This document shows positions 31,304-39,499 of a stretch of 64,000 nucleotides of DNA, piece after piece. The DNA lies in assembly GCA_023957775.1 (NCBI GenBank), contig JAMLGR010000009.1, forward strand, positions 62,001-126,000, given 5' to 3'. Made by a program: the position numbers and the translations under genes. Every line of letters starts with the position of its first letter. The first letter of the stretch is position 1. The notes under the pieces are model-generated. The model was not told the DNA's origin and made no database searches. It saw nothing but the letters and a program-made list of their open reading frames with translations. The DNA comes from Fimbriimonadaceae bacterium. GTDB taxonomy: Bacteria > Armatimonadota > Fimbriimonadia > Fimbriimonadales > Fimbriimonadaceae.

Positions 31304-32206
31304 ATGATCGACAATGAAGGGCACCCCCTCATAGCTCGACTTGTCGAGATCTTTGGCGAGCCGAGGCGCCCGAGTGTCATCACGGAGATTCAATTCGACT
31401 TTGATCAGGAGGAGCTATGGAAGCTCCTGCGTGCTCCATGGGGCGAGACGAAACAACACGAGTTCTTTGGCTATCTAGATGACCTCAGATTTGAAGAACT
31501 ACAACCGGATCTGTTTACGTATCTCTTTCCCTCTCTCTTGATCACGTTGTGGCGAGGGATGGCGGATCGATCAGGGGGGCCCCAGAAGTTCTATGGGTCC
31601 GTGACAGACGGAGGGGTTCTGGAAAGGATGCTCGATGAGCGAGAACGCAATGCCGTGCTCACGTGGATGGTCGATGCGTTCATCGATGCCATTGATAATC
31701 CCACGGCCGGGACTAGTGCGGAGAGACATATGCCTGATGAGAGGGAATGCTCCATGTCTCTGTCGATCTTCAATGCCCTGGGGTGTTCGTTCGCTATCAC
31801 CGATCGCATCTGGGACCAATTGTGCGATGTTAAGACTGCTGGACGTGGGCAATGGTGGACCGCATTTGGCGCTGGCCTGATGGGTACCGATGTTCCTTCA
31901 GCATGGCGGGGGCGTGTTCAGATGGCCAAGATCCGTCTTTATGATCTAGATAGCCTACAGATCGAGCCGGCGTTCTTGCCGGCAAACCACGCATTCATGC
32001 GTAGAAAGGTCACGTTGGATCATGTTCATAAGCTCCTTGCCGCGGCGGAACCGGTCCTAGCGACATCCGCTTTCGGCCCGGTGCTTGCGGAGGTACGGCA
32101 GAAGATCCTCGCCGAACGCCAGAGCGCGAAGGCTGCTATTGAGGAGTACATTCAGCGGTTAGGAATACAGGATCTTGGAGAGCCGAGCTGGCGTAGAATG
32201 AAGTAG
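31304..32206 (+). CDS. hypothetical protein of the island
   Basis: A 300-aa soluble protein I do not recognise. It has an acidic N-terminal region (ITEIQFDFDQEELWKLLRAP), a centre with FPSLLITLWRGMADRSGG and MSLSIFNALGCSFAITDRIW, and an alpha-helical tail (AKAAIEEYIQRLG). No signal peptide, membrane helix or catalytic motif is seen. GC and codon use are lower than in the core genes around the island, suggesting transfer. Given the nearby Rhs fragments it could be an immunity-type protein, but that is a guess. Confidence 0.55.
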   Translation: MIDNEGHPLIARLVEIFGEPRRPSVITEIQFDFDQEELWKLLRAPWGETKQHEFFGYLDDLRFEELQPDLFTYLFPSLLITLWRGMADRSGGPQKFYGSVTDGGVLERMLDERERNAVLTWMVDAFIDAIDNPTAGTSAERHMPDERECSMSLSIFNALGCSFAITDRIWDQLCDVKTAGRGQWWTAFGAGLMGTDVPSAWRGRVQMAKIRLYDLDSLQIEPAFLPANHAFMRRKVTLDHVHKLLAAAEPVLATSAFGPVLAEVRQKILAERQSAKAAIEEYIQRLGIQDLGEPSWRRMK

Positions 32207-32258
32207 TGACAGAGGACACACATTCCCGTTCTGCCTGAACTGAAGCAGAAGAAAGAGC

Positions 32259-33587
32259 TTGTGGCTCCTCGCTATTTACTGTGGGTAGAGGTTCACGAGT
32301 GTAGCGCCTCCAAACGGCGGGTTGACGGGTCCGTCGACGGTCTTGGCAGTCGGTCTCGTGCTGGCGTATGCTCGGCGGCATGGATTCCACCAAGCTCTTC
32401 GAACTCGGCCTCGGACTCGTCTCGCCCTGGAAGATCGTCGAACTCGAGTTCAGAGACGGCGAGGTGCACATCGAGGTGGACTTCGAGCGGGGCGGCAGGT
32501 TCGAGGGCCTTCCGGTCCACGACACGGCCAAGCGCAGCTGGCGGCATCTGGATTTCTTCAAGTACCCGTGCTACATCGAGGCCAGAGTGCCGCGCGTGAA
32601 GGGCAAGGACGGGAAGGTGCGCACGGTCGAGGTTCCGTGGGCCCGGCCCGGCAGCGGGTTCACGATGGACTTCGAAGCGTGTGCGATCTCCCTGATGCGT
32701 GACATGCCTGTGTATGCGGCCGCGCGCAAGCTCAAGGTGCACGACACGCGCCTTTGGAGGATTCTCCACGCATATGTGAAGCGGTGTCTCGCCGCGACCG
32801 ACATCGGCGAGCCCAGCAGGGTCGGAGTGGACGAGACGTCGGCCAGACGCGGCCACGACTACGTTACGGCCTTCGTCGACCTCGTCGAGAGGAGAACCCT
32901 GTTCGTCACGGCGGGCCGTTCGGGGAGCACGCTCGGCAAGTTCAAGAAGTACCTGCGCTCCAAGGGAGTCAAGCCGGGCAGCGTGCTGGAGTTCTCCTGC
33001 GACATGAGCCCGGCGTTTCTCTCGGGAATCCGCCGACACTTTCCAAAAGCTGGAGTCACGCTGGACAAATACCATCTGGTCGCTCTGGTCTCCCGAGCCC
33101 TGGACGAGGTCAGGCGCGAGGAGAGCCGGGGATGTAGGAGCCTCAAGCGCACTCGGTGGCTCTGGCTGAAGAATCCGACCAGCCTGACGGACAAGCAGCG
33201 GCTGGCGCTGGAAGCCGCGCTCACAGCCGAGCCGTTCTCCAAAACCGCAAGGTGCTACGGCCTCAAGCTCGAGTTCCAAGAGCTGTTCCACCTTCCCAGA
33301 GAGCAGGCCTGCCACGAGTTCTACAGGTGGATCGCACGGGCCTTCGAATCCGGCGTCCGGCCTATTCAGGAAGCCGCGGTCACGCTCTTCAACGCCGCCA
33401 AAAACGTGCTCAACTGGTTCGAAACCCAAATCTCGACGGGCCTCCTTGAGGGTTACAACAGCGTGCTCCAGGCCACCAAACGCAAGGCCAGAGGCTATCG
33501 GACCACCAAGAACCTCATCGCGATGAGCTATCTGCTCCATGGCAAACTGGCGGAGGAGAACCCACAGTAAATAGCGAGGAACCACAA
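32259..33587 (+). mobile_element. ISL3-family insertion sequence
   Basis: A 1,329-bp element with 28-bp terminal inverted repeats (TTGTGGCTCCTCGCTATTTA... at 32259-32286 and its reverse complement at 33560-33587, one mismatch). The transposase stop codon lies inside the right repeat. The 8-bp flanks (gaaagagc and atgttgga) do not match, so no target duplication remains, suggesting an adjacent deletion after insertion. Confidence 0.9.
32368..33570 (+). CDS. ISL3 family transposase
   Basis: A 400-aa DDE transposase. The catalytic core includes RVGVDETSARRGHDYVTAFV (first Asp), LEFSCDMSPAFLSGIRRHFP (second Asp) followed by LDKYHLVALV, and the late TGLLEGYNSVLQATKRKARG carrying the Glu, all ISL3 hallmarks. 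The usual N-terminal zinc-finger region is poorly conserved or shortened. ATGs at 32368 and 32380 are both possible. The frame is intact, so the element may still be active. Confidence 0.92.
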   Translation: MLGGMDSTKLFELGLGLVSPWKIVELEFRDGEVHIEVDFERGGRFEGLPVHDTAKRSWRHLDFFKYPCYIEARVPRVKGKDGKVRTVEVPWARPGSGFTMDFEACAISLMRDMPVYAAARKLKVHDTRLWRILHAYVKRCLAATDIGEPSRVGVDETSARRGHDYVTAFVDLVERRTLFVTAGRSGSTLGKFKKYLRSKGVKPGSVLEFSCDMSPAFLSGIRRHFPKAGVTLDKYHLVALVSRALDEVRREESRGCRSLKRTRWLWLKNPTSLTDKQRLALEAALTAEPFSKTARCYGLKLEFQELFHLPREQACHEFYRWIARAFESGVRPIQEAAVTLFNAAKNVLNWFETQISTGLLEGYNSVLQATKRKARGYRTTKNLIAMSYLLHGKLAEENPQ

Positions 33588-34100
33588 ATGTTGGATCAAG
33601 AACTCCACGATAGAATCCTCCAAGCATGGTCGGTCTTCGAAACGCCCACGATACGCGACGTTCACGGGGATCCGCCTTATGATTACATGGCTGCGGAGAT
33701 GATTCGCGAGATTAATGATCGTCCATTTGATCGACTAAACTGCGAGGAGCTAGGGCGGATACATCCGCCGCTTGAGGAGATTGAGCAGTTCCAATATAAA
33801 TGGTACTACTTTGGTGGTCTCATGCTTTGCTACCTACGTGACTGGTACAGCGAAGTCATTTGCACGGACTACATAGTAGATAGACTGTTCTTATATACTG
33901 CTGATCTTGACAAGAACCAAGGTTACCGCAAATACGTGACCGTGGCGCAACTCGAAGTGTCCGTCGATGTACTGGAATGTGCATTGAGGCTCCCTGAGAA
34001 CCGCAGGCCGAGCGATTTAGAGAGAGTAAGGGCAACTATAGAGAGACTCATCAGATTAATCGGCGTGGGCGATAGTGGCTTGTTTAGGGAAGGTAAGTAG
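33588..34100 (+). CDS. hypothetical protein abutting the IS end
   Basis: A 170-aa acidic, aromatic-rich protein I do not recognise (PPYDYMAAEMIREINDRPFD, YFGGLMLCYLRDWYSEVICT, LEVSVDVLECALRLPENR). Its ATG starts on the first base after the ISL3 right repeat, so the native promoter and possibly part of the N-terminus were lost, or it now depends on outward transcription from the IS. AT-rich codons mark it as island DNA. Size and charge would fit an immunity protein near an Rhs gene, but nothing proves it. Confidence 0.5.
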   Translation: MLDQELHDRILQAWSVFETPTIRDVHGDPPYDYMAAEMIREINDRPFDRLNCEELGRIHPPLEEIEQFQYKWYYFGGLMLCYLRDWYSEVICTDYIVDRLFLYTADLDKNQGYRKYVTVAQLEVSVDVLECALRLPENRRPSDLERVRATIERLIRLIGVGDSGLFREGK

Positions 34101-34142
34101 GTTTCGTGCTTCTTTGCGTGTGTAATGATAGGATAATCACCC

Positions 34143-34564
34143 ATGCGTGATTGCGATGGTCTGAAACGCCGAGTACTTGCGAATGGTTCACCAACCACCT
34201 TGATCTGGGACGGCTCGGACTATCTTGGCGAGAAGAGCTGATGGCGACAACGTACTACCACACGGTGAACGGGCGGATCCGAGGGCAGAGCACGGGCGGT
34301 GTCAGCACGGACTACCTGACCGATGCTTTGGGTTCCGTTGTTGCAACAGCGAACTCTTCCGGCACGGTGTTCAACACCTACCGCTACAAGCCTTATGGGG
34401 AGCGGCTGGCCAAGACGGGAGCCCGGGCGGATCCGAGGTTCGGGTGGACGGGTGGCACTGGCAGCCTTAGGACCGACAGGACTTTCTCTGATCCACAATG
34501 GACGATGGCAAAATCCTTCCAATGCGTTCTTTCCCGACGAGACGTCTGTGGTTGTCACCTTTGA
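34143..34564 (+). pseudogene. Rhs core fragment, frameshifted
   Basis: Two adjacent frames carry an Rhs/YD-repeat core. The first (34143-34241) reads DGLKRRVLANGSPTTLIWDG and SDYLGEKS; a second frame continues with TTYYHTVNGRIRGQS, DYLTDALGSVVATANSSGT, YRYKPYGERLAKTG and FGWTGGTGSLRT. These phrases belong to the repeat-associated core that precedes the variable toxin tip in Rhs proteins. The 5' bulk of the gene is missing and the core breaks off after the TGGTGSLRT phrase. It is a remnant, not a working toxin. Confidence 0.8.
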
Positions 34565-34699
34565 GCAGGGAAACGAACGAGATTGGAATTGGACCTATGG
34601 ATCGGCGGAGTTTGACCTCGCTACTGGTGGAGTGCCCCCGAGAATTCAGACCATCCGAAGCGTTAGGCTCTCCGTCTTGAACAGACGAGGAGTCGTGCA

Positions 34700-34741
34700 T
34701 TGAAGAAATCGAGATTCAGCGAAGAACAGATCGTCCGGATC
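34700..34741 (+). pseudogene. IS3-type OrfA N-terminal remnant
   Basis: LKKSRFSEEQIVRI matches the start of many IS3-family OrfA proteins (MKKSRFSEEQI.). The frame then diverges and stops soon after. Only about 14 codons remain. Confidence 0.5.
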
Positions 34742-34854
34742 GACCTCGGGTGCTTGGGCGAGTGCACAAGGGATAGACTCCACATGTGAGCCCTACAAAG
34801 GAGAGGAATCGTTTGCCAGCAGGGGGCATTACCCCGAATCTGCGATCTTTGGCT

Positions 34855-35373
34855 ATGAATGTCTTACAGTGGATTGTGACTCTCGTGCTGGCCGGCATGG
34901 CAACTGGATGCTTAGGGGGCGGCGCTCATCCAAGCCCACAGGCGGTGGCCAAGGCGGAGTTGATGTACTATAGGTTGGGTTTTGGGCGTGGTGGTTGGGT
35001 GTGCAAGCCCTCGGTTGAGGGTGGGGTTTCGGTGATGCACATCAGGCCCCTAAACGGCCACGACTTTGAATTTGTCGTCCGGATCTTTCCGGGCAAGAAC
35101 GTGCATATAGAAACGTCTTTGAAGGGGTCTCCGCCTCCATCAAGTGGCCTTCGGACACCAATCGATCCAGCGCGCTTTGACGCTCTTAGGGTCGCAATGC
35201 ATGATCAAGACTTTCTGAGCTTGATTGGCGAGAGTCATCACACAACGCTGTCCTCAGTTCGACAAGGCATCTGGGTTACGGTCGATTTCAGTCCATTTAA
35301 GGGCTATTCAAGTAAGAGGTCCGTTCTTATCAATCCGACTGGGGAGATCGTTTCCGTTTCTTTGGGTCGGTGA
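34855..35373 (+). CDS. island lipoprotein, unknown function
   Basis: A 172-aa lipoprotein: MNVLQWIVTLVLAGMATGC, then a mature domain with MYYRLGFGRGGWVCKPSV, EFVVRIFPGKNVHIETSLKG and a C-terminal strand HTTLSSVRQGIWVTVDFS. No family recognised. An earlier in-frame ATG (34786) would hide the signal peptide, so I prefer 34855. Its stop overlaps the start of the next gene (GTGA), so the pair is translationally coupled and may be an accessory or immunity pair. Confidence 0.6.
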   Translation: MNVLQWIVTLVLAGMATGCLGGGAHPSPQAVAKAELMYYRLGFGRGGWVCKPSVEGGVSVMHIRPLNGHDFEFVVRIFPGKNVHIETSLKGSPPPSSGLRTPIDPARFDALRVAMHDQDFLSLIGESHHTTLSSVRQGIWVTVDFSPFKGYSSKRSVLINPTGEIVSVSLGR

Positions 35374-35755
35374 GACTTCCTGAAGAGGAGAAGTTGAGGG
35401 TCTTGGTGCGACTCGATCCGTGGCCTGAACGCGATCCGGGTTATGAGGTGGTGCCATGGCGTATCGAGGGAGATAGCTTGACATTGCCACCTCCAACGGA
35501 TTCCTTTTATCGGCCCGGCGAGCGGGTTGAGGCCTGGCTTCTGTGGCCGAGGTACCAGAGGTGGCATGTTCCACGTCGCAAGATTCAAAGCGTGGACGTT
35601 AATGGGATTCGATTCTCGCTATCGGCTCCCGAGGGACAGACCAAAGGGAAGGTCTCGGGGCCTGGAGCGATGGTGGTGCATATTCCGGCGAAAACGATCA
35701 CCAATTCCGGAGCATGGCGATCACGTTCAGAGCCTTGGCGCTGGATGGTCATAGG

Positions 35756-36511
35756 TTAGCGTGAAGCGATCGGCATGGTCAAGGAGGACCGGGCCTTGCG
35801 CTGGGATTCTCCCTTGAGATCGATACGGTTGGCGTTGTGGACGAGCCGGTCGAGAATCGCGTCGGCCAAGGTTGGATCGCCCAGCCGCGAATGCCACTCT
35901 TCCACCGGGATCTGGGTAGCCAGAAGCGTCGCCTTTGAGCCGTACCGGTCGTCGAGCACTTCGAGAAGGTCCCGAGCCTGGGCGATGGTAAGGGGATCGC
36001 GAAGCCAGTCGTCGAGGATGAGGAGCTCGACTCGCCGCAGCGCGTCGAGGAACTTGGGATACGAGCCGTCAGCGTGGGCGAGCGTGGAGCTGTAGAGGAG
36101 CCTCCCGAGCCGCTCGTAGCGCACGGTGAACCCGGCGCGGCAGGCGGAATGGCCCAAGGCGCAAGCGACGTAGGTCTTGCCCGCGCCGGTTGGACCGACG
36201 ACGATGACGCCCTGCCCCTGCGCGATCCAATCGCCCCCGGCAAGACCGAGAATGCGCGCGCGGTCCATTCCTCGGCCGGGTTTCATGTCCAGGTCCTCGA
36301 TAGTGGCGTTTTGGTGTAAGCGGGCGGCTTTGAGCCGGCGCTGGAACCGCGCGGCCTGGCGCGCGGTCCATTCCTCGTCGATGAGCAGCCCGAGCCGCTC
36401 TTCGAAGGAGAGTTCGGCGTATTGGGCGCTCTGCATCTGGACCGCCAGCCCGGCGCGAAGGCCGTTCAGTTGCATGGCGGTCAGCTTGTCGAGCATCGGT
36501 TGCGTGAGCAT
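35756..36511 (-). CDS. istB: IS21 helper ATPase IstB
   Basis: A 251-aa AAA+ ATPase that helps the IstA transposase choose and bind target DNA. Walker A GVIVVGPTGAGKTYVACALG, Walker B VELLILDDWL, and a DnaC-like C-terminus (ADAILDRLVHNANRIDLKGE). Intact, 12 bp downstream of istA. Confidence 0.95.
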   Translation of the reverse strand: MLTQPMLDKLTAMQLNGLRAGLAVQMQSAQYAELSFEERLGLLIDEEWTARQAARFQRRLKAARLHQNATIEDLDMKPGRGMDRARILGLAGGDWIAQGQGVIVVGPTGAGKTYVACALGHSACRAGFTVRYERLGRLLYSSTLAHADGSYPKFLDALRRVELLILDDWLRDPLTIAQARDLLEVLDDRYGSKATLLATQIPVEEWHSRLGDPTLADAILDRLVHNANRIDLKGESQRKARSSLTMPIASR

Positions 36512-36523
36512 GTTCTTTCCTCT

Positions 36524-38059
36524 TTAGGTGTAGTAGTCGGGGCCGCGCACATTGGCATGGGCGGCCGTCGGTTCGAGTTCAGGCTGGGGCAGCGGCGCTG
36601 CGTCCAGCCCGGTATCGAGAATGTTCTTGACGCCTTTGTATCCGGCCAGCCCGAAGACCAGCGCCCGCCGACAGGCGGCTTCAAGCCTCTCGGGGGTGTA
36701 CCGGTCTCCCAGGCGCAGCACCCCCAGACACGAGCGAAACGCCTGCTGCGGATGGACGCGCCTTTCGAGGAGTTCGGTGATCACGGCCTGCGTCTGGGGA
36801 CCGATGCGCGCCGCCCAGGCGATGAAGCGCTCGGGGGTCCATTGGGCGTGGGCGCGGTGGCTTTCGGGCATGTGCGCGGGATCGGTCGTGTGCCCGCCCC
36901 GACGCTGCGAGCGCACGTGGCTGGCCAGGCGCACGCCCCCTTCGAAAACCTCGATGGTGAGCGCGGCCGCGCGGATCTCGACCTGCTTGCCGATGAGCTG
37001 GTAGGGCACGCTGTAAAAGTGGTGGTCGAACTCCACGTGGTAGTCGATGGCGACCTTGGCCGGCTTCCAATCCGCCATCTCGAAGGGCCGATCGGGCAGC
37101 GGCAGGAGTGCTGGCCTGTCGACCAGGTCCATCAGCTCCCTGCGGCTCTGCCCGAGGTGACGCATGGTCCGTTCGTTGACGATCGCTAGGCGCTGGCGGA
37201 TTGCGTCGTTCGCGGCTGCGAGCCCGATGAAGGTCTGGTCGCGCAACGGCGCCAGCACGTCGCGCTCGACGATCTGCACGCCGGTCTCGACCTTGGCCTT
37301 GTCCCGGGGGGTTCTCACGCGCGCGGGCACCACCGCTGCTTGGCAGTGGACGGCGAACGCCAGGTACGTCGGGTTCAAGTCAGGCTCGTAGCGGCACGCC
37401 TTGTGAACACCCGACTTGAGATTGTCGGGCACCGTCAGCGGCACAACGCCTCCGAAGTGTTCGAAGGCGCGGATGTGGCCGCCGATCCAGTTGGCCAGTT
37501 CCTGTGTCCACTGCGCCTCGGCGTAGATGTAGTTGCTGGCCGCCAGCGTATAGACGAAGATCTGCGCCTCGCGCACTTCTCCGGTAGATGGATCGACCAC
37601 GGACATGGTCAACCCCGCGTAGTCGACGTAGCCTTCTCCCGCCTCGTGGCTCTGCCGCATCGTAGGGTTCAACGTCTTCTTCCAGCGTCCGTACAGTTCG
37701 CAGAACTGGCTGTAGCCGTAGCCGTTCGGGTGCTCGGCGCGGTACTCGCGCCAGAGCAACTGGAGCGTGACCCCCTTGCGGCTCAGCTCGGCGCGGACTT
37801 TGGCCCACTCCGGCAGGGGGACCGATGTCCCGGATTCGCGCTGCGGCACCGGGAACAGAAGAGCGAACAACGCCTTGTCGTCCATCTCTTCCGGCAACGG
37901 CCAACCGAGCTCTGCCGCTTTGGCGCGATTGACGTAATCGCTGACGGTGCTGGGCGAAACGCGGCAACTCCGGGCCACCGCCCGGTTGGGCAGCCCGCAG
38001 CCCAATTTCAACCTGATGACTTCTCTGATCTTGCGCACGGACAACTTCTCCTGTGCCAT
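36524..38059 (-). CDS. istA: IS21 transposase IstA
   Basis: A 511-aa transposase. N-terminal helix-turn-helix (MAQEKLSVRKIREVIRLKLG, NRAVARSCRVSPSTVSDYVN), then an RNase-H-like DDE core beginning near GYVDYAGLTMSVVDPSTGEV (first Asp), PDNLKSGVHKACRYEPDLNP (second Asp region) and PRDKAKVETGVQIVERDVLA (Glu), and a C-terminal Mu-type beta domain. An AGGAGGTGGGA ribosome site fixes the start at 38059 rather than the ATG at 38092. Intact. Confidence 0.95.
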   Translation of the reverse strand: MAQEKLSVRKIREVIRLKLGCGLPNRAVARSCRVSPSTVSDYVNRAKAAELGWPLPEEMDDKALFALLFPVPQRESGTSVPLPEWAKVRAELSRKGVTLQLLWREYRAEHPNGYGYSQFCELYGRWKKTLNPTMRQSHEAGEGYVDYAGLTMSVVDPSTGEVREAQIFVYTLAASNYIYAEAQWTQELANWIGGHIRAFEHFGGVVPLTVPDNLKSGVHKACRYEPDLNPTYLAFAVHCQAAVVPARVRTPRDKAKVETGVQIVERDVLAPLRDQTFIGLAAANDAIRQRLAIVNERTMRHLGQSRRELMDLVDRPALLPLPDRPFEMADWKPAKVAIDYHVEFDHHFYSVPYQLIGKQVEIRAAALTIEVFEGGVRLASHVRSQRRGGHTTDPAHMPESHRAHAQWTPERFIAWAARIGPQTQAVITELLERRVHPQQAFRSCLGVLRLGDRYTPERLEAACRRALVFGLAGYKGVKNILDTGLDAAPLPQPELEPTAAHANVRGPDYYT

Positions 38060-38316
38060 TCCCACCTCCTGGAGCGAACTCCGAGAAGCCAAGGATGGCG
38101 GATTCGGTTATCCAGCACCTGGGAAGATTCCGGAGCATGCCGATCGCTCATTCCGGACAAGAGCCCAAAACCGATCGGCATGGCCCGGAATCCGTGATCG
38201 CCATGCCCCGGAATCCGTGATCGGCATGGCCCGGAATGAGCGATCGCTTTGGGCCGGTGCATGCAATGGTGGATTTGCCGTTCACCTGGACCTTTCGGAA
38301 CCCCAGTGGTGCCTGA

Positions 38317-38919
38317 CCCATCGTTTCCCCTGAGCTCGCCTCCTGGCAATCTCCAGTCTTCCCATCTCGGAGATGTGTTGATAGGATGCGGTCAAGTCAG
38401 AATGGTTCGCCCTGCTCATGCTACTCCTCCATTCTTCGATGAGTCTGGGTTGCGGTCAAAAGGAGTTGCATCCACGAAACGCTGGTCGTCTTCGGACAAA
38501 CCTGCCAACAGAGTGCGAATGCGCTCCCGCCAAGCCCACCGAAGGGGAATGCTGAATTTCCCACATCTTAACCTGATGGTTCTCACATTGGGACGCCTAA
38601 TGGGAACGGTTTGAACTCCCTCTGTTGCGGAGTTCGATTCCCCTTCGAGGTTCAGCGGGAGACTTCTACAGCACGGACACACATCCTGTCGTATACTGGC
38701 TATTGGGGCACCTCTGACACGATCACTCTTGGAGCCGGCGTAGCAGTAACCGCAACGACCAATGCAATGTACAGGAAATGTGGTCTTCCAGGCAAGACCA
38801 GCTGGAGTTCGTGGTTGGTCTGTGGAATATATACTATAAGCAGTTGCTTGCTCTTTGTGCCAGTCTAACGAAATACGGATACTGCGAAGACGGCGGCTAT
38901 CGCAACAAGCAAAGAGAAT
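38317..38919. other. island segment without a convincing gene
   Basis: Short frames occur on both strands. A minus-strand stretch reads RWAWRERIRTLLAGL and EDDQRFVDATPFDRNP before a stop at 38416, which may be the C-terminal end of a lost gene. A plus-strand stretch near 38660 reads GDFYSTDTHPVVYWLLGHL. Neither has a plausible start, so I call no gene. Confidence 0.5.
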
Positions 38920-39357
38920 GTGAAGACGTTGAAAGGCCATTTTATTAGATTTCTGAGCGTTGCAGGTTTTACGCTGCTGCTTGCGTCGCCAGTACCGCTG
39001 ATCCTAAGCCTAAGTCAGGGACAAGCTCCTTCGTCTCAGTATTTCCAAGCAGGATTTCTAAGCGTTGTCGGCGGCGCTTGTTATTGCGTAGGGTCCACGT
39101 GCTTGCTTATCGCCAGTCTGCTAAAATCATGGAAATCTGTGGTTGGAGTGGTAGTCCTAGGTGTACTCGATTTCCTTCTATTGATTGCTTTGCTTCAGGT
39201 TGCAGGTACCTCCGATCCTGCAATCAGTGCTGGTGTCGGGTCGAATGCGAGGTTCGGGTGGCGAGGAATCGACGGTTTCAATGGTGACGTGAGCCTGAGC
39301 CAGTCCGAGGTCTACGGCCGCACCAAGGACTGCCTGAGCCTTGACTTGGCAACGTGA
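38920..39357 (+). CDS. membrane protein joined to an Rhs core remnant
   Basis: A 145-aa frame from GTG. Residues 1-100 hold about three transmembrane helices (FLSVAGFTLLLASPVPLILS, VVGVVVLGVLDFLLLIALL), like small membrane immunity proteins. Residues 101-145 change character and read GSNARFGWRGIDGFNGDVSL, an Rhs-core-like phrase comparable to ADPRFGWTGGTGSLRT at 34.4 kb. After the stop, translation continues NTIDGQLIGPNPYSYYVGNP, also Rhs-like. The gene therefore looks like a membrane protein whose end was replaced by, or runs into, an Rhs fragment. Confidence 0.5.
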   Translation: MKTLKGHFIRFLSVAGFTLLLASPVPLILSLSQGQAPSSQYFQAGFLSVVGGACYCVGSTCLLIASLLKSWKSVVGVVVLGVLDFLLLIALLQVAGTSDPAISAGVGSNARFGWRGIDGFNGDVSLSQSEVYGRTKDCLSLDLAT

Positions 39358-39480
39358 AATACGATCGATGGTCAACTCATTGGTCCAAATCCATACTCGT
39401 ACTATGTAGGCAACCCATCAAGTAACCCAGGGGCCATATCCAAGTGCAACTCGTACGGAGCTAAGTTAAGCCATTGGAAA
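39358..39480 (+). pseudogene. Rhs tail fragment
   Basis: In frame after the stop of the previous gene the sequence reads NTIDGQLIGPNPYSYYVGNP and SSNPGAISKCNSYGAKLSHW. NPY.YV.NNP is the usual end of the Rhs core before a toxin tip. The TGA at 39355 interrupts the core, so the fragment is dead. Confidence 0.45.
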
Positions 39481-39499
39481 TGCTGTAGCTCCGAAAATG

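Larger units (their letters stand above)
35682..38255 (-). mobile_element. IS21-family insertion sequence
   Basis: A 2,574-bp element carrying istA and istB, bounded by a 7-bp direct repeat GGTGCAT (35675-35681 and 38256-38262). Repeated end units of about 22 bp (core ATTCCGG...GCGATCAC) occur twice on the left (35682-35725) and three or more times on the right (38126-38247) in inverted orientation, like the multiple terminal repeats of IS21. The boundaries are supported by in-frame repair of the interrupted gene. Confidence 0.85.
35370..38316 (+). pseudogene. small gene split by IS21
   Basis: The 5' part (35370-35681, GTG start) encodes RLPEEEKLRVLVRLDPWPER through GPGAMVVH. The IS21 element follows. 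Removing the element and one copy of the 7-bp repeat GGTGCAT joins position 35681 to 38263 in frame and gives VVHAMVDLPFTWTFRNPSGA and a stop at 38314-38316, a 121-aa product. The visible 129-aa frame instead ends inside the IS. The family is unknown. It is coupled to the upstream lipoprotein. Confidence 0.75.

Noticed and set aside
38416-38940. 174-codon minus-strand frame in the island
   Set aside because: Only its last 40 residues look protein-like, and there is no credible start or family.
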